Positions 42,819-50,728 of a stretch of 64,000 bases of DNA are shown here, in pieces (the first letter of the stretch is position 1; each line of letters begins with the position of its first letter). The stretch lies in NCBI RefSeq assembly GCF_012395815.1, contig NZ_JAAZQQ010000004.1:269018-333017 (forward strand), read 5' to 3'. Origin of the DNA: Roseicyclus persicicus. GTDB taxonomy: Bacteria > Pseudomonadota > Alphaproteobacteria > Rhodobacterales > Rhodobacteraceae. The notes under the pieces were generated by a model that saw only the letters and a program-made list of their open reading frames with translations, was not told the DNA's origin and did not search any database. A program made the position numbers and the translations under genes.

Positions 42819-43934
42819 TCAGGCGATGCGGTCCTCGGTCTTGGGGTCGAACAGGACCGCCTTGTCCATGTTGATCGCGAACTCGAAGTCGTGGCCCGGG
42901 TGCACGTCGGCATCGGCCCGCATCCGCGCGATGCAGTCCTTGCCCGACAGGGTCATGGTCACGAAGGTGTCGGCGCCCGCGGGTTCCGTGACGGTCACGC
43001 GGTTGGTCAGCATCTGGATGTTGCGGGCGTTGCGGTCCGCGCCCTCGGGGTCCGTGATCGCCTCGGGGCGGATGCCCAGCATGACGGGCGCGTCCTTGTA
43101 GGCGGCGTAGGCGGCCGGCGCGTTCTCGATCCTCAGCGCGCGCTCCTGCCCGTCGGCGCCGGTCAGCACCGCGTGCAGCGCCCCGTTCCTCTCGGCCAGC
43201 TTCGCGGGCAGCACGTTCATCGCCGGGCTGCCCATGAAGGTCGCCACGAACAGGTTGGCGGGGCTGTCGTAGATCTCCTTGGGCGTGCCGAGCTGCTGGA
43301 CGTAGCCGTCGTACATCACCGCGATCCGGGTCGAGAGGGTCATCGCCTCGATCTGGTCGTGGGTCACGTAGACGATGGTGGTGCCCAGCCGCTGGTGCAG
43401 CTTCTTGATCTCGGTCCGCATGTCGACGCGGAGTTTCGCGTCGAGGTTCGACAGCGGCTCGTCGAACAGGAACACGTCGGGATTGCGCACGAGCGCCCGG
43501 CCCATCGCGACGCGCTGGCGCTGACCGCCCGACAGCTGGCCGGGCTTGCGATCCAGCAGGTGCTCGATCTGCAGCAGCTGCGCGACCTCCTTCATCGCCT
43601 TCTCGCGCTCGGGCGCCGGCGTGCCGTGCATCTCGAGGCCGAAGGTGATGTTCTTGCCCACCGTCATGTTCGGGTAGAGCGCGTAGGACTGGAACACCAT
43701 CGCGATGTTGCGCTTGGACGGGTGGACCCCGTTCATCACGCGGTCCTTGATGCGGATCTCGCCGGAGGTGATGCCCTCCAGCCCCGCGATCATGTTGAGG
43801 AGCGTGGACTTGCCGCAGCCCGAGGGGCCGACGAGGACCAGGAACTCGCCCTCCTGCACGTCGATGTCGACGCGGTGCAGCACCTCGACGGCGCCGTAGG
43901 ACTTGGTGACGTTGTCGATGTCGAGGAAACCCAT
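42819..43934 (-). CDS. ugpC: Sugar ABC transporter ATP-binding protein (UgpC/MsmK type)
   Basis: A 371-residue ATPase: Walker A G-P-S-G-C-G-K-S-T near 37-45, Q-loop Y-A-L-Y-P-N-M near 81, signature L-S-G-G-Q-R-Q-R near 134-141, Walker B V-F-L-F-D-E-P-L-S-N-L-D near 154-165, and H-loop V-T-H-D near 189-192. The C-terminal TOBE/OB regulatory domain (from about 235) is as in sn-glycerol-3-phosphate and maltose systems. It is separated from the permease gene by a 103-base gap with two tandem palindromes. Confidence 0.95.
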   Translation of the reverse strand: MGFLDIDNVTKSYGAVEVLHRVDIDVQEGEFLVLVGPSGCGKSTLLNMIAGLEGITSGEIRIKDRVMNGVHPSKRNIAMVFQSYALYPNMTVGKNITFGLEMHGTPAPEREKAMKEVAQLLQIEHLLDRKPGQLSGGQRQRVAMGRALVRNPDVFLFDEPLSNLDAKLRVDMRTEIKKLHQRLGTTIVYVTHDQIEAMTLSTRIAVMYDGYVQQLGTPKEIYDSPANLFVATFMGSPAMNVLPAKLAERNGALHAVLTGADGQERALRIENAPAAYAAYKDAPVMLGIRPEAITDPEGADRNARNIQMLTNRVTVTEPAGADTFVTMTLSGKDCIARMRADADVHPGHDFEFAINMDKAVLFDPKTEDRIA

Positions 43935-43964
43935 CAGCGTTCTCCGGTCTTGTCTCGGGCAGGA

Positions 43965-44014
43965 CCGAGTTTTCTAGAAAACTCGGGACGGGCAAAATCT
44001 TCTAGAAGATTTTG
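43965..44014. repeat. Two tandem perfect 22-bp palindromes
   Basis: Palindrome 1 covers 43965-43986 (half-site CCGAGTTTTCT) and palindrome 2 covers 43993-44014 (half-site CAAAATCTTCT). Both are perfect and share the centre TTCTAGAA; the centres are 28 bases apart. They lie between the second permease gene and the ATPase gene within one operon. As RNA each forms a 9-bp stem with a four-base loop, with no U-run. They may be mRNA stabilisers or processing sites, or DNA sites for a dimeric protein; the centre lacks the CG of LacI operators. Confidence 0.85.
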
Positions 44015-44037
44015 TAGGGTCTGCGGGGGGTGGTGGC

Positions 44038-44919
44038 TCATCCTTTCACGCTCCCTGCCATCAGGCCGCGCACGAAGTAGCGGCCGGCGACGATGTAGAC
44101 GAGGAGCGTGGGGGCGGCGGCCATGATGGCGCCGGCGAAATGCACGTTGTATTCGCGCACCCCCGTGGACGAGTTGACGAGGTTGTTCAGCGCCACCGTC
44201 ATCGGCGCGGCGTCCCCGCTGGCGAAGGAGGCGCCGAACAGGAAGTCGTTCCAGATGTTGGTGAACTGCCAGATGAAGCTGACCGCGATGATCGGCCCGG
44301 ACGACGGCAGCATGATCCGCCAGAAGATCTGGAAGAAACCCGCCCCGTCGATCTGCGCCGCGCGCACCAGTTCCGTCGGGAAGGCGGCGTAGTAGTTGCG
44401 GAAGTAGAGCGTGGTGAAGCCGATCCCGTAGACGAAATGCACCAGGATCAGGCCGGGCGTCGTGCCCGCGATCTGCAGGATGCCGAGGATGCGGGCCATC
44501 GGGATCAGCACGATCTGGAACGGGATGAAGCAGGAAAACAGCAAGAGCCCGAAGATGATGGTGTCGCCGCGGAACCGCCACTTGGTCAGGACGTAGCCGT
44601 TCAGGGCGCCCACCACGGTCGACAGGATCACCGCCGGGATCGCCATCATCAGCGAGTTGATGAAGTAGGGGCGCAGGCCCGTGGGCTCGACCCCGATCTG
44701 GGCCGTGGACCAGGCCGACAGCCAGGGCTGGATGGTCCAGTCCCGCGGCAGGGCGATCATGTTGCCGCCGGTGATCTCGGACAGCGGCTTGACCGAGTTG
44801 ATCAGCATGATCCCGAAGGGCAGCAGGTAGAACAGCGCGAAGAGCAGCAGGAACAGGTAGATGAAGGCCCGCGTGATCCGGGAAGTGCGGATGGCGGTCT
44901 CGGGAGAGGCGACGGCCAT
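44038..44919 (-). CDS. Carbohydrate ABC transporter permease (MalG-type)
   Basis: A 293-residue permease with six membrane segments. The EAA loop near 197-212 reads L-V-R-A-A-Q-I-D-G-A-G-F-F-Q-I-F-W, with I-M-L-P after it. The gene starts at an ATG overlapping the partner permease stop (TGATG). With the first permease, binding protein and ATPase it makes a full sugar importer. A C-terminal G-R-Y-F-V-R-G-L-M-A-G-S-V-K-G is a common MalG-type end. Confidence 0.93.
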   Translation of the reverse strand: MAVASPETAIRTSRITRAFIYLFLLLFALFYLLPFGIMLINSVKPLSEITGGNMIALPRDWTIQPWLSAWSTAQIGVEPTGLRPYFINSLMMAIPAVILSTVVGALNGYVLTKWRFRGDTIIFGLLLFSCFIPFQIVLIPMARILGILQIAGTTPGLILVHFVYGIGFTTLYFRNYYAAFPTELVRAAQIDGAGFFQIFWRIMLPSSGPIIAVSFIWQFTNIWNDFLFGASFASGDAAPMTVALNNLVNSSTGVREYNVHFAGAIMAAAPTLLVYIVAGRYFVRGLMAGSVKG

Positions 44920-45818
44920 CACTTCTTCTCCTTCAGTTCGGCATAGAGGTAGGGGACCATGATCGCGGCGATGGTCATGAGCATGATGACGGCCGAGGAC
45001 GCGCCGATGCCCATCTGGTTCCGCGTGAAGGTGTAGGAATACATGAAGGTCGCGGGCAGCGCGGTGGCGTTGCCGGGCCCGCCGCCGGTCAGGGCGATGA
45101 CCAGGTCGTAGGACTTGATCGCCAGGTGCGACAGGATCACGAAGGCCGACAGGAAGGCGGGGCGCAGCTGCGGCAGGATGATCCGGCGGTAGAGGTTCCA
45201 GTTCGACGCGCCGTCGATCTGGGCGGCCTTGAGGATCTCGTTGTCGATGCCGCGCAGGCCCGCGAGGAACATCGCCATGACGAAGCCCGACGACTGCCAG
45301 ACCGCGGCGATGACGACGGTGTAGATCGCCATCTCGCGGTCCTTGATCCAGCCGAAGGTGAAGCTTTCCCAGCCCCACAGGTGCATCGTGTTCTCAAGCC
45401 CGATCGCGGGGTCGAGGAACCATTTCCACGCCGTGCCGGTCACGATGAAGGACAGCGCCATCGGGTAGAGGAAGATCGGCCTCAGCACGCCCTCGCCGCG
45501 GATCTTCTGGTCGAGGAAGATGGCCAGCGACAGGCCGATCGCGGTCGAGATGACGATGTAGAGCGAGGCGAAGATGGCGAGGTTGGTCAGCGCCACGTTC
45601 CATTCGCGGATGCGGAACAGGCGGTCGTAGTTTTCCCAGCCGACCCAGCCGAAGGACGGCAGCATCCGGCTGTCGGTGAAGCTGAGGTAGATCGTGAAGG
45701 CGATGAAGCCGTAGACGAACACCAGCATGATCGCGAGGGACGGCGACAGGACCAGCTTGGGCAGCCAGGTCTGGAGACGCGTGCGGAAATCCGCCCCCGT
45801 GTCGGTTGTTGCGGCCAT
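44919..45818 (-). CDS. Carbohydrate ABC transporter permease (MalF-type)
   Basis: A 299-residue permease with six membrane segments, starting L-P-K-L-V-L-S-P-S-L-A-I-M-L-V-F. The EAA loop reads L-K-A-A-Q-I-D-G-A-S-N-W-N-L-Y-R-R-I-I-L-P near 210-230. The start is at MAATTDT, supported by GGAGGGGG upstream; an in-frame ATG 39 bases further upstream lacks a site. A 96-base gap with a strong hairpin separates it from the binding-protein gene. Confidence 0.93.
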   Translation of the reverse strand: MAATTDTGADFRTRLQTWLPKLVLSPSLAIMLVFVYGFIAFTIYLSFTDSRMLPSFGWVGWENYDRLFRIREWNVALTNLAIFASLYIVISTAIGLSLAIFLDQKIRGEGVLRPIFLYPMALSFIVTGTAWKWFLDPAIGLENTMHLWGWESFTFGWIKDREMAIYTVVIAAVWQSSGFVMAMFLAGLRGIDNEILKAAQIDGASNWNLYRRIILPQLRPAFLSAFVILSHLAIKSYDLVIALTGGGPGNATALPATFMYSYTFTRNQMGIGASSAVIMLMTIAAIMVPYLYAELKEKK

Positions 45819-45874
45819 CGGGCCCCCTCCCCTGTTTCGCGGTGTGATGGTCGGCACGCGGCCGGTGCCGGGAT

Positions 45875-45901
45875 GGACCGGCCCCGCGGGGGGGCCGGTC
45901 C
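45875..45901 (-). terminator. Intercistronic hairpin after the binding-protein gene (attenuating)
   Basis: A perfect 11-bp stem (GGACCGGCCCC / GGGGCCGGTCC) with a five-base loop lies 13 bases past the solute-binding protein stop, before the permease gene. Such hairpins are known to limit read-through or protect the upstream message, allowing more binding protein than permease. No T-run is present, so partial termination or RNA stabilisation is inferred. Confidence 0.65.
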
Positions 45902-45914
45902 GGTCGACCCAGGA

Positions 45915-47165
45915 TTACTGGGCGATCTCGACGGCGGTGACGAGCTCCGCGGCGGCGGTCGCGGCGTCGTACTCGCCGTTGAAGTGGGCGGTGATCACGT
46001 CATACATGGCGTTCTGCACCGACGGCGGGTTGGCGTGGCCATGCGCCATCGAGCCGAACAGCGTGCCGGCCGCGGCGGCCTCGGCCAGCTGTGCCATGCC
46101 CATCTGGCCGCACATGTCGAACTGGTCGCTGGGGATGTCGGTGCGGGCGGGCACCGAGCCCTTCACGAGGTTGAAGGCGACCTGGAACTCGGGGCTCATC
46201 ACCGCCGAGGCCATGGCGAGCTGCGCGGCCTGCGCCTCGGGGTCCGTCACGTTGAACATGGCGAACTGGTCCGAGTTGAAGGTCACGGTGCCTTCGGTGC
46301 CGGGCACGCGGAAGCAGGTGAACTCGTTGCCGGCGGTCAGGCCCGCGTTCACGAATTCGCCCTTGGCCCAGTCGCCCATGATCTGGAACAGCGCGTCGCC
46401 GTTGATGACCATGGCGGTGGCGAGGTTCCAGTCGCGGCCCGAGAAGTTGTCATCGACGAAGCCGCGCAGGGTGGCCATGCGGTTGAACACCTCGACCATG
46501 GTGTCGGAGCCCAGCGCCTCGGGGTCGAGATCGACCATCGCGGCCTGGTAGAACTCCGGCCCGCCGACGCCCATCACCATCGAGTCGAAGATGGTCGCGT
46601 CCTGCCAGGCCTGGCCGCCATGGGCGAGCGCGATATGGCCGGCGGCCTCGGCGGCCTCCATCGCGGCCACGAACTCTTCCCAGGTGGTGGGCTGCGAGAT
46701 GCCCAGCTCGGCCATCAGCGCGGTGTTCGCCCAGACCCAGTTGGTCGAGTGCACGTTCACGGGCGCGGCAACCCAGCTGCCGTCATAGGTCGAGAAGCGC
46801 TGCAGCGCGGCGGGGACCACGTCGGCCCAGCCCTGCTCGGCGGCCAGCGCGTCGAGGTTGGCCAGCGCGCCCTCGGCGGCCCAGTCCTGGATCGAGAAGC
46901 CCAGCATCTGCACCGCGGTCGGCGGGTCGCCGGCGGTGACGCGGGCGCGCAGCACGGTCATGGCGTCGGAGCCGCCGCCACCGGCGACGGGCATGTCGAG
47001 CCAGCCCACGCCACCCGAGGCCAGCGTGTCGCGGAGCGTGCCCACGGCGGCGGCTTCACCACCCGAGGTCCACCAGTGCAGGACTTCCACTTCCTGCGCG
47101 GCGACCGCGGTGGTCGACAGCGCCACCACGGCGGCGGTCATGTGCAGTTTCTTCATCATGGTCAT
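45915..47165 (-). CDS. Extracellular sugar-binding protein of ABC transporter
   Basis: A 416-residue binding protein with a signal peptide ([14 protein letters not shown], cleavage near A-V-A-A-Q, about 23). The mature start [15 protein letters not shown] and a downstream [11 protein letters not shown] segment resemble the GtsA/glucose-mannose type of family 1 binding proteins. An aldose such as glucose is possible but unproved. Start choice between M1 and M4 is open. Transcribed from the divergent promoter at about 47214. Confidence 0.93.
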   Translation of the reverse strand: MTMMKKLHMTAAVVALSTTAVAAQEVEVLHWWTSGGEAAAVGTLRDTLASGGVGWLDMPVAGGGGSDAMTVLRARVTAGDPPTAVQMLGFSIQDWAAEGALANLDALAAEQGWADVVPAALQRFSTYDGSWVAAPVNVHSTNWVWANTALMAELGISQPTTWEEFVAAMEAAEAAGHIALAHGGQAWQDATIFDSMVMGVGGPEFYQAAMVDLDPEALGSDTMVEVFNRMATLRGFVDDNFSGRDWNLATAMVINGDALFQIMGDWAKGEFVNAGLTAGNEFTCFRVPGTEGTVTFNSDQFAMFNVTDPEAQAAQLAMASAVMSPEFQVAFNLVKGSVPARTDIPSDQFDMCGQMGMAQLAEAAAAGTLFGSMAHGHANPPSVQNAMYDVITAHFNGEYDAATAAAELVTAVEIAQ

Positions 47166-47213
47166 GGTTCGGTTCCTCCCTGTCAGACCATCGCCCTTAT
47201 CGGGCTTGCGAGA

Positions 47214-47227
47214 TTAAAACGTTATAA
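47214..47227. promoter_or_regulatory. LacI-type operator at the ABC operon promoter
   Basis: TTAAAACGTTATAA is a near-palindrome centred on CG. On the minus strand a TTGACG (-35-like) lies about 18-19 bases before TTTAAT, so the site overlaps the -10 region of the ABC transporter promoter. It shares the AACGTT core with the site at 47344-47357 but not with the operator at 42754, which suggests the divergent LacI regulator as its binder. Confidence 0.65.
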
Positions 47228-47343
47228 ATCGGCGTCACGTCAACCATAAATTGCATGGCGGACAGACACATCTGCACCGCGAACCCTTCGGTAACGCAGC
47301 ATTTTTCTGCAGCGCAGCATTGTCTGCGGCTTCATCTTGGGTA

Positions 47344-47357
47344 TTGAAACGTTTGAA
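47344..47357. promoter_or_regulatory. LacI-type operator before the divergent lacI gene
   Basis: TTGAAACGTTTGAA, with one mismatched pair, is centred on CG and resembles AglR/ThuR-type sites. It lies about 50 bases before the chosen regulator start and 117 bases from the companion site by the ABC operon, so it could serve autoregulation or looping between divergent promoters. Confidence 0.65.
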
Positions 47358-47405
47358 ATACGGGTCAATATGGCCCCGGCTACAACCAGAGGGCGATGCA
47401 TCCAG

Positions 47406-48434
47406 ATGAGCGACGAGGGCCGGGGCCTCCTGCCGCAGAACCAGGGCGACAAGCCCACGCTGCGCACCGTCGCGCAGGCGACGGGCTTCGCCGTGGCCAC
47501 CGTGTCGCGCGCCCTGTCCGGCGATCCGCGAATCGCCGCGGCGACGCGCGCCAAGGTCGCCGAGGCGGCCGAACGGCTGGGCTACGTGCCCGACCGCGCC
47601 GCGCGGCGCCTGCGCACGGGGCGCACGCAGGTGATCTCGCTCCTGCTGAACACCGAGCATGAATTCCTCGGCTTCACCCATGAATTCCTGACCGGAATCA
47701 CCGAGGTGCTGGCCGGCACCGGCTATTCCGTGACGGTCGTGCCCGACAGCCCGGGCGACGACCGGCTGGCGCCCGTGCGCACCATCCTGCGCAACAACCT
47801 GGCCGACGGGCTGCTGTTCACGCGGACCGAGGCCTTCGACCCCCGGGTGCGGCTGCTGATGGAGGCGGATTTCCCCTTTGTCAGCCACGGCCGGACCGAG
47901 TTCACGACGCCCCACCCCTGGGTCGATTTCGACAACGAGGCCTTTGCCCGGCAGGCGGTGGAGCACCTGGTCGCCAAGGGCCGCCGCCGCCTCAGCCTGG
48001 TCCTGCCCGGCGAGCAGTTCACCTTTACCCAGCACCTGCGCTACGGCTTCCTGTCGGCCACGCGCGCGGCGGGGATCGAGCACGAGATCGTGCCGGGCGT
48101 GACACTGGACAGCCCCACGGCCATGATCGCCGAGGCGCTGATGCGCACCCGCCGCAGCCCCGCGCCGCCCGACGGCTATGTCTGCGTCGGCGAGGTGACC
48201 GCGCTGGTGGCGCTGGCCGCGCTGGCCGACACCGGGGCGGTGCATGGCGTCGACGCCGACATCGTGGCGAAACGCGCCTCGCCGATCTTCGACAACATCC
48301 GGCCCCGCATCGACACCGTGTTCGAGGACCTGCGCGCAACCGGCCGCGCCATGGCCGAGATGCTGCTGCGCCGCATGGCGGGCGAACCGCCCGAGGCGCT
48401 CAACCGCCTGTTCCAGCCCGATCCGGTCGGCTGA
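47406..48434 (+). CDS. LacI-family regulator of the sugar ABC transporter
   Basis: A 342-residue regulator: helix-turn-helix T-L-R-T-V-A-Q-A-T-G-F-A-V-A-T-V-S-R-A-L near residues 17-36, hinge R-A-A-R-R-L-R-T-G-R-T near 65-75, and a sensor domain. It is divergent from the sugar-binding protein gene, the usual place for a local repressor. The start (MSDEGRG) is preceded by GAGGG; an earlier ATG at 47337 would place coding over the operator. Its stop is two bases from the converging aldehyde dehydrogenase stop. Confidence 0.9.
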   Translation: MSDEGRGLLPQNQGDKPTLRTVAQATGFAVATVSRALSGDPRIAAATRAKVAEAAERLGYVPDRAARRLRTGRTQVISLLLNTEHEFLGFTHEFLTGITEVLAGTGYSVTVVPDSPGDDRLAPVRTILRNNLADGLLFTRTEAFDPRVRLLMEADFPFVSHGRTEFTTPHPWVDFDNEAFARQAVEHLVAKGRRRLSLVLPGEQFTFTQHLRYGFLSATRAAGIEHEIVPGVTLDSPTAMIAEALMRTRRSPAPPDGYVCVGEVTALVALAALADTGAVHGVDADIVAKRASPIFDNIRPRIDTVFEDLRATGRAMAEMLLRRMAGEPPEALNRLFQPDPVG

Positions 48435-48436
48435 GG

Positions 48437-49957
48437 TCATGCCACCCAGGCCCCCCGGGTGGCGCCGATGCGCATCTGCACCGTCTTGACCTCGAGGAAT
48501 TCCTCGAGCCCGTAGCGGCCCAGCTCCCGCCCCTGCCCGCTTTCCTTGAACCCGCCAAAGGGCAGCTCGGCAAAGCCGTCCATCCAGGTGTTGGTCCAGA
48601 CCGTCCCCGCCTGAACCCGCCGCGCAAAGTCGAGGCAGGTGGAGACATCGCGGCTCCAGACGCCCGCCGACAGGCCATAGGCGGCGCCGTTGGCCAGCGC
48701 GATGGCCTCGTCGAAGTCGCGGAAGGTCAGGACGGACAGGACCGGGCCGAACACCTCCTCGCGCGCGATCGGCATGTCGGGGGTGACGCCGGTGACGATG
48801 GTCGGCTGGTAGAACTGCGCGCCGAGGCCGCCCACCTCCAGCGCCGCCCCGCCCAGCGCGACACGGGCACCGGCCGCCACCGCGCCGCGGACATAGCCGT
48901 CGATCTTGGCGAGGTGCTCGGGCGAGATGATCGCGCCCACCTGCGTGCGGGGGTCGAGCGGCTCGCCGAACGGCACCCGGCGGCTGAGGGCGGCGACCTT
49001 GGCGACCAGCGCCTCGGCCACGTCTTCGTGCACGATGATCCGGCTGCCCGAATTGCAGCATTCGCCGGCGTTGAAATAGACGCCGAAGGCGATGGCATCG
49101 GCGGCCGCGTCGAGGTCGGCGTCGGGGAACACCACCTGCGGGTTCTTGCCGCCCAGCTCCAGCGAGACCTTCTTCAGCGTCGCGGAGGCCGCCGCGCTGA
49201 TGCGTTTGCCGACGCCGGTGGAGCCGGTGAAGGACACCATGTCGATCCGTGGATCCGACGACAGGATTTCGCCCACCGGGTCGCCATAGCCCAGCACGAT
49301 GTTGCAGACCCCGGCGGGGAGGCCCGCTTCTTGCAGAAGATGGCCGAGCATCACGGTCGTGCCGGGCGTGAGTTCCGAGGGTTTCACCACCGCCGTGCAG
49401 CCCGCGGCCAGCGCGAAGGGCAATTTCTGCGAGATGATGAGGAAGGGGAAATTCCACGGCGTGATGAGGGACACGACCCCGATGGGCTCCTTCAGCACCA
49501 GCCCCAGCATGTCGGGCCCGAGGGAATTGTGGCTGTCCCCATGCATCGTGCGCGCCAGCGCCGCGGCATAGCGCCAGAGGTCGGCGGCGCCCTCGATCTC
49601 GGCCAGCGCCTGCGTGATCGGCTTGCCCGATTCCAGCACCTCCTGCCGGGCGATGGCGTCCCGGTCGCGGTCGATCAGGTCGGCCACCTTCAGGAGCAGC
49701 GTCGCCCGGTCCTTGCCCGAGGACCGCGACCAGTGCCCCGCGTCAAAGGCCGCCCGCGCGGCGGCGATGGCGGCCCCGGCCTCGGCCGCGCCGCCCTTGG
49801 CCGCGACGGACACGGGCACGCCATGGGCGGGCGAGCGGCGTTCGGACGTTGCCCCGTCGGCACTGTCGACCCAGCCGCCGCCGATCCAGTGCTGCAGGCG
49901 CTTCGGCGCATCCGGCAGCGCGGCGTTGGTGGCGGGGATGACGGTCAGGTCCTGCAT
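48437..49957 (-). CDS. NAD(P)-dependent aldehyde dehydrogenase
   Basis: A 506-residue ALDH. N-terminal substrate part, then P-W-N-F-P near 168-172, K-P-S-E-L-T near 191, F-T-G-S-T-G-V-G near 242-249, catalytic Glu in L-E-L-G-G-K-N-P near 266-273, and catalytic Cys in G-E-C-C-N-S-G-S-R near 300-308. The closest textbook type is betaine-aldehyde dehydrogenase-like, but broad specificity is typical. It ends the four-gene operon with Gfo/Idh, CoA transferase and enoyl-CoA hydratase. Confidence 0.93.
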   Translation of the reverse strand: MQDLTVIPATNAALPDAPKRLQHWIGGGWVDSADGATSERRSPAHGVPVSVAAKGGAAEAGAAIAAARAAFDAGHWSRSSGKDRATLLLKVADLIDRDRDAIARQEVLESGKPITQALAEIEGAADLWRYAAALARTMHGDSHNSLGPDMLGLVLKEPIGVVSLITPWNFPFLIISQKLPFALAAGCTAVVKPSELTPGTTVMLGHLLQEAGLPAGVCNIVLGYGDPVGEILSSDPRIDMVSFTGSTGVGKRISAAASATLKKVSLELGGKNPQVVFPDADLDAAADAIAFGVYFNAGECCNSGSRIIVHEDVAEALVAKVAALSRRVPFGEPLDPRTQVGAIISPEHLAKIDGYVRGAVAAGARVALGGAALEVGGLGAQFYQPTIVTGVTPDMPIAREEVFGPVLSVLTFRDFDEAIALANGAAYGLSAGVWSRDVSTCLDFARRVQAGTVWTNTWMDGFAELPFGGFKESGQGRELGRYGLEEFLEVKTVQMRIGATRGAWVA

Positions 49958-49960
49958 GGC

Positions 49961-50728
49961 TTAACTTCCGGGAAACTCGGGTTTGCGTTTGGCGGCGAAG
50001 GCCGCGACGCCCTCGGCCTTGTCGGCGCTGGCGCCGATCATGCCCGCGCCCAGCGCCTCGATCATGGCAGCGGGGTCTTCGCCCACGGCGGCGTGGATCT
50101 GGTATTTCGCCACCTCGACGGCGCGCGGCGACGCTTTCGCCAGACCCCCGGCGATTGCCTCGGCGGCGGCCAGCGGGTCGTCGGCGACCTCGGCGACAAA
50201 TCCCAGCGCCTGCGCGCGGGCGGCGTCGATCCGGCGGCCGAACAGCGCCATTTCCTTCAACACCGGCTCGGGGATCAGCCGGGCGAGCCGCTGCGTCCCC
50301 GACCAGCCCGGCACGATGCCGACCTGCGCCTCGGGCAGGGCGAGCGTCGCACCCGGCGCCATCACGCGGATGTCGCAGCAGGCGGCCAGTTCCAGCCCGC
50401 CGCCGAAGGCATGGGCCTGCAGCACGGCGATGGTGGGCTTGGACAGCCGCGCGAGGCGGTCGAACACCCGGTGCCCCTCGCGCACCCAGTGGCGGGCGAA
50501 GTCGAAGGGCGATAGCGGCGCCCAGGCGGTGATGTCCGCCCCGGCGCAGAAGGCGCGGGTGCCCTCGGACCGGAGGATGACCCCGCGCACCTCGGGGCTG
50601 CGCTCCAGCGTGGCGCAATGGGCCTCCAGCTGGGCCAGCATCGCGGGCGTGAAGGCGTTCAGCTTTCCGGGGTTGTCGAGCACGATCCGCGCAAGCGCGC
50701 CGTCGACATGCAGGTGCACCGCGCTCAC
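49961..50728 (-). CDS. Enoyl-CoA hydratase/isomerase family protein
   Basis: A 255-residue crotonase. F-C-A-G-A-D-I-T near 60-67 and H-A-F-G-G-G-L-E-L-A-A-C-C-D near 103-116 are the oxyanion-hole motifs, and A-L-P-E-A-Q-V-G-I-V-P-G near 128-139 holds the usual catalytic glutamate. It begins at a GTG inside the CoA transferase stop (GTGA), so the two are coupled. A role in processing an acyl-CoA from the pathway is inferred. Confidence 0.92.
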   Translation of the reverse strand: MSAVHLHVDGALARIVLDNPGKLNAFTPAMLAQLEAHCATLERSPEVRGVILRSEGTRAFCAGADITAWAPLSPFDFARHWVREGHRVFDRLARLSKPTIAVLQAHAFGGGLELAACCDIRVMAPGATLALPEAQVGIVPGWSGTQRLARLIPEPVLKEMALFGRRIDAARAQALGFVAEVADDPLAAAEAIAGGLAKASPRAVEVAKYQIHAAVGEDPAAMIEALGAGMIGASADKAEGVAAFAAKRKPEFPGS

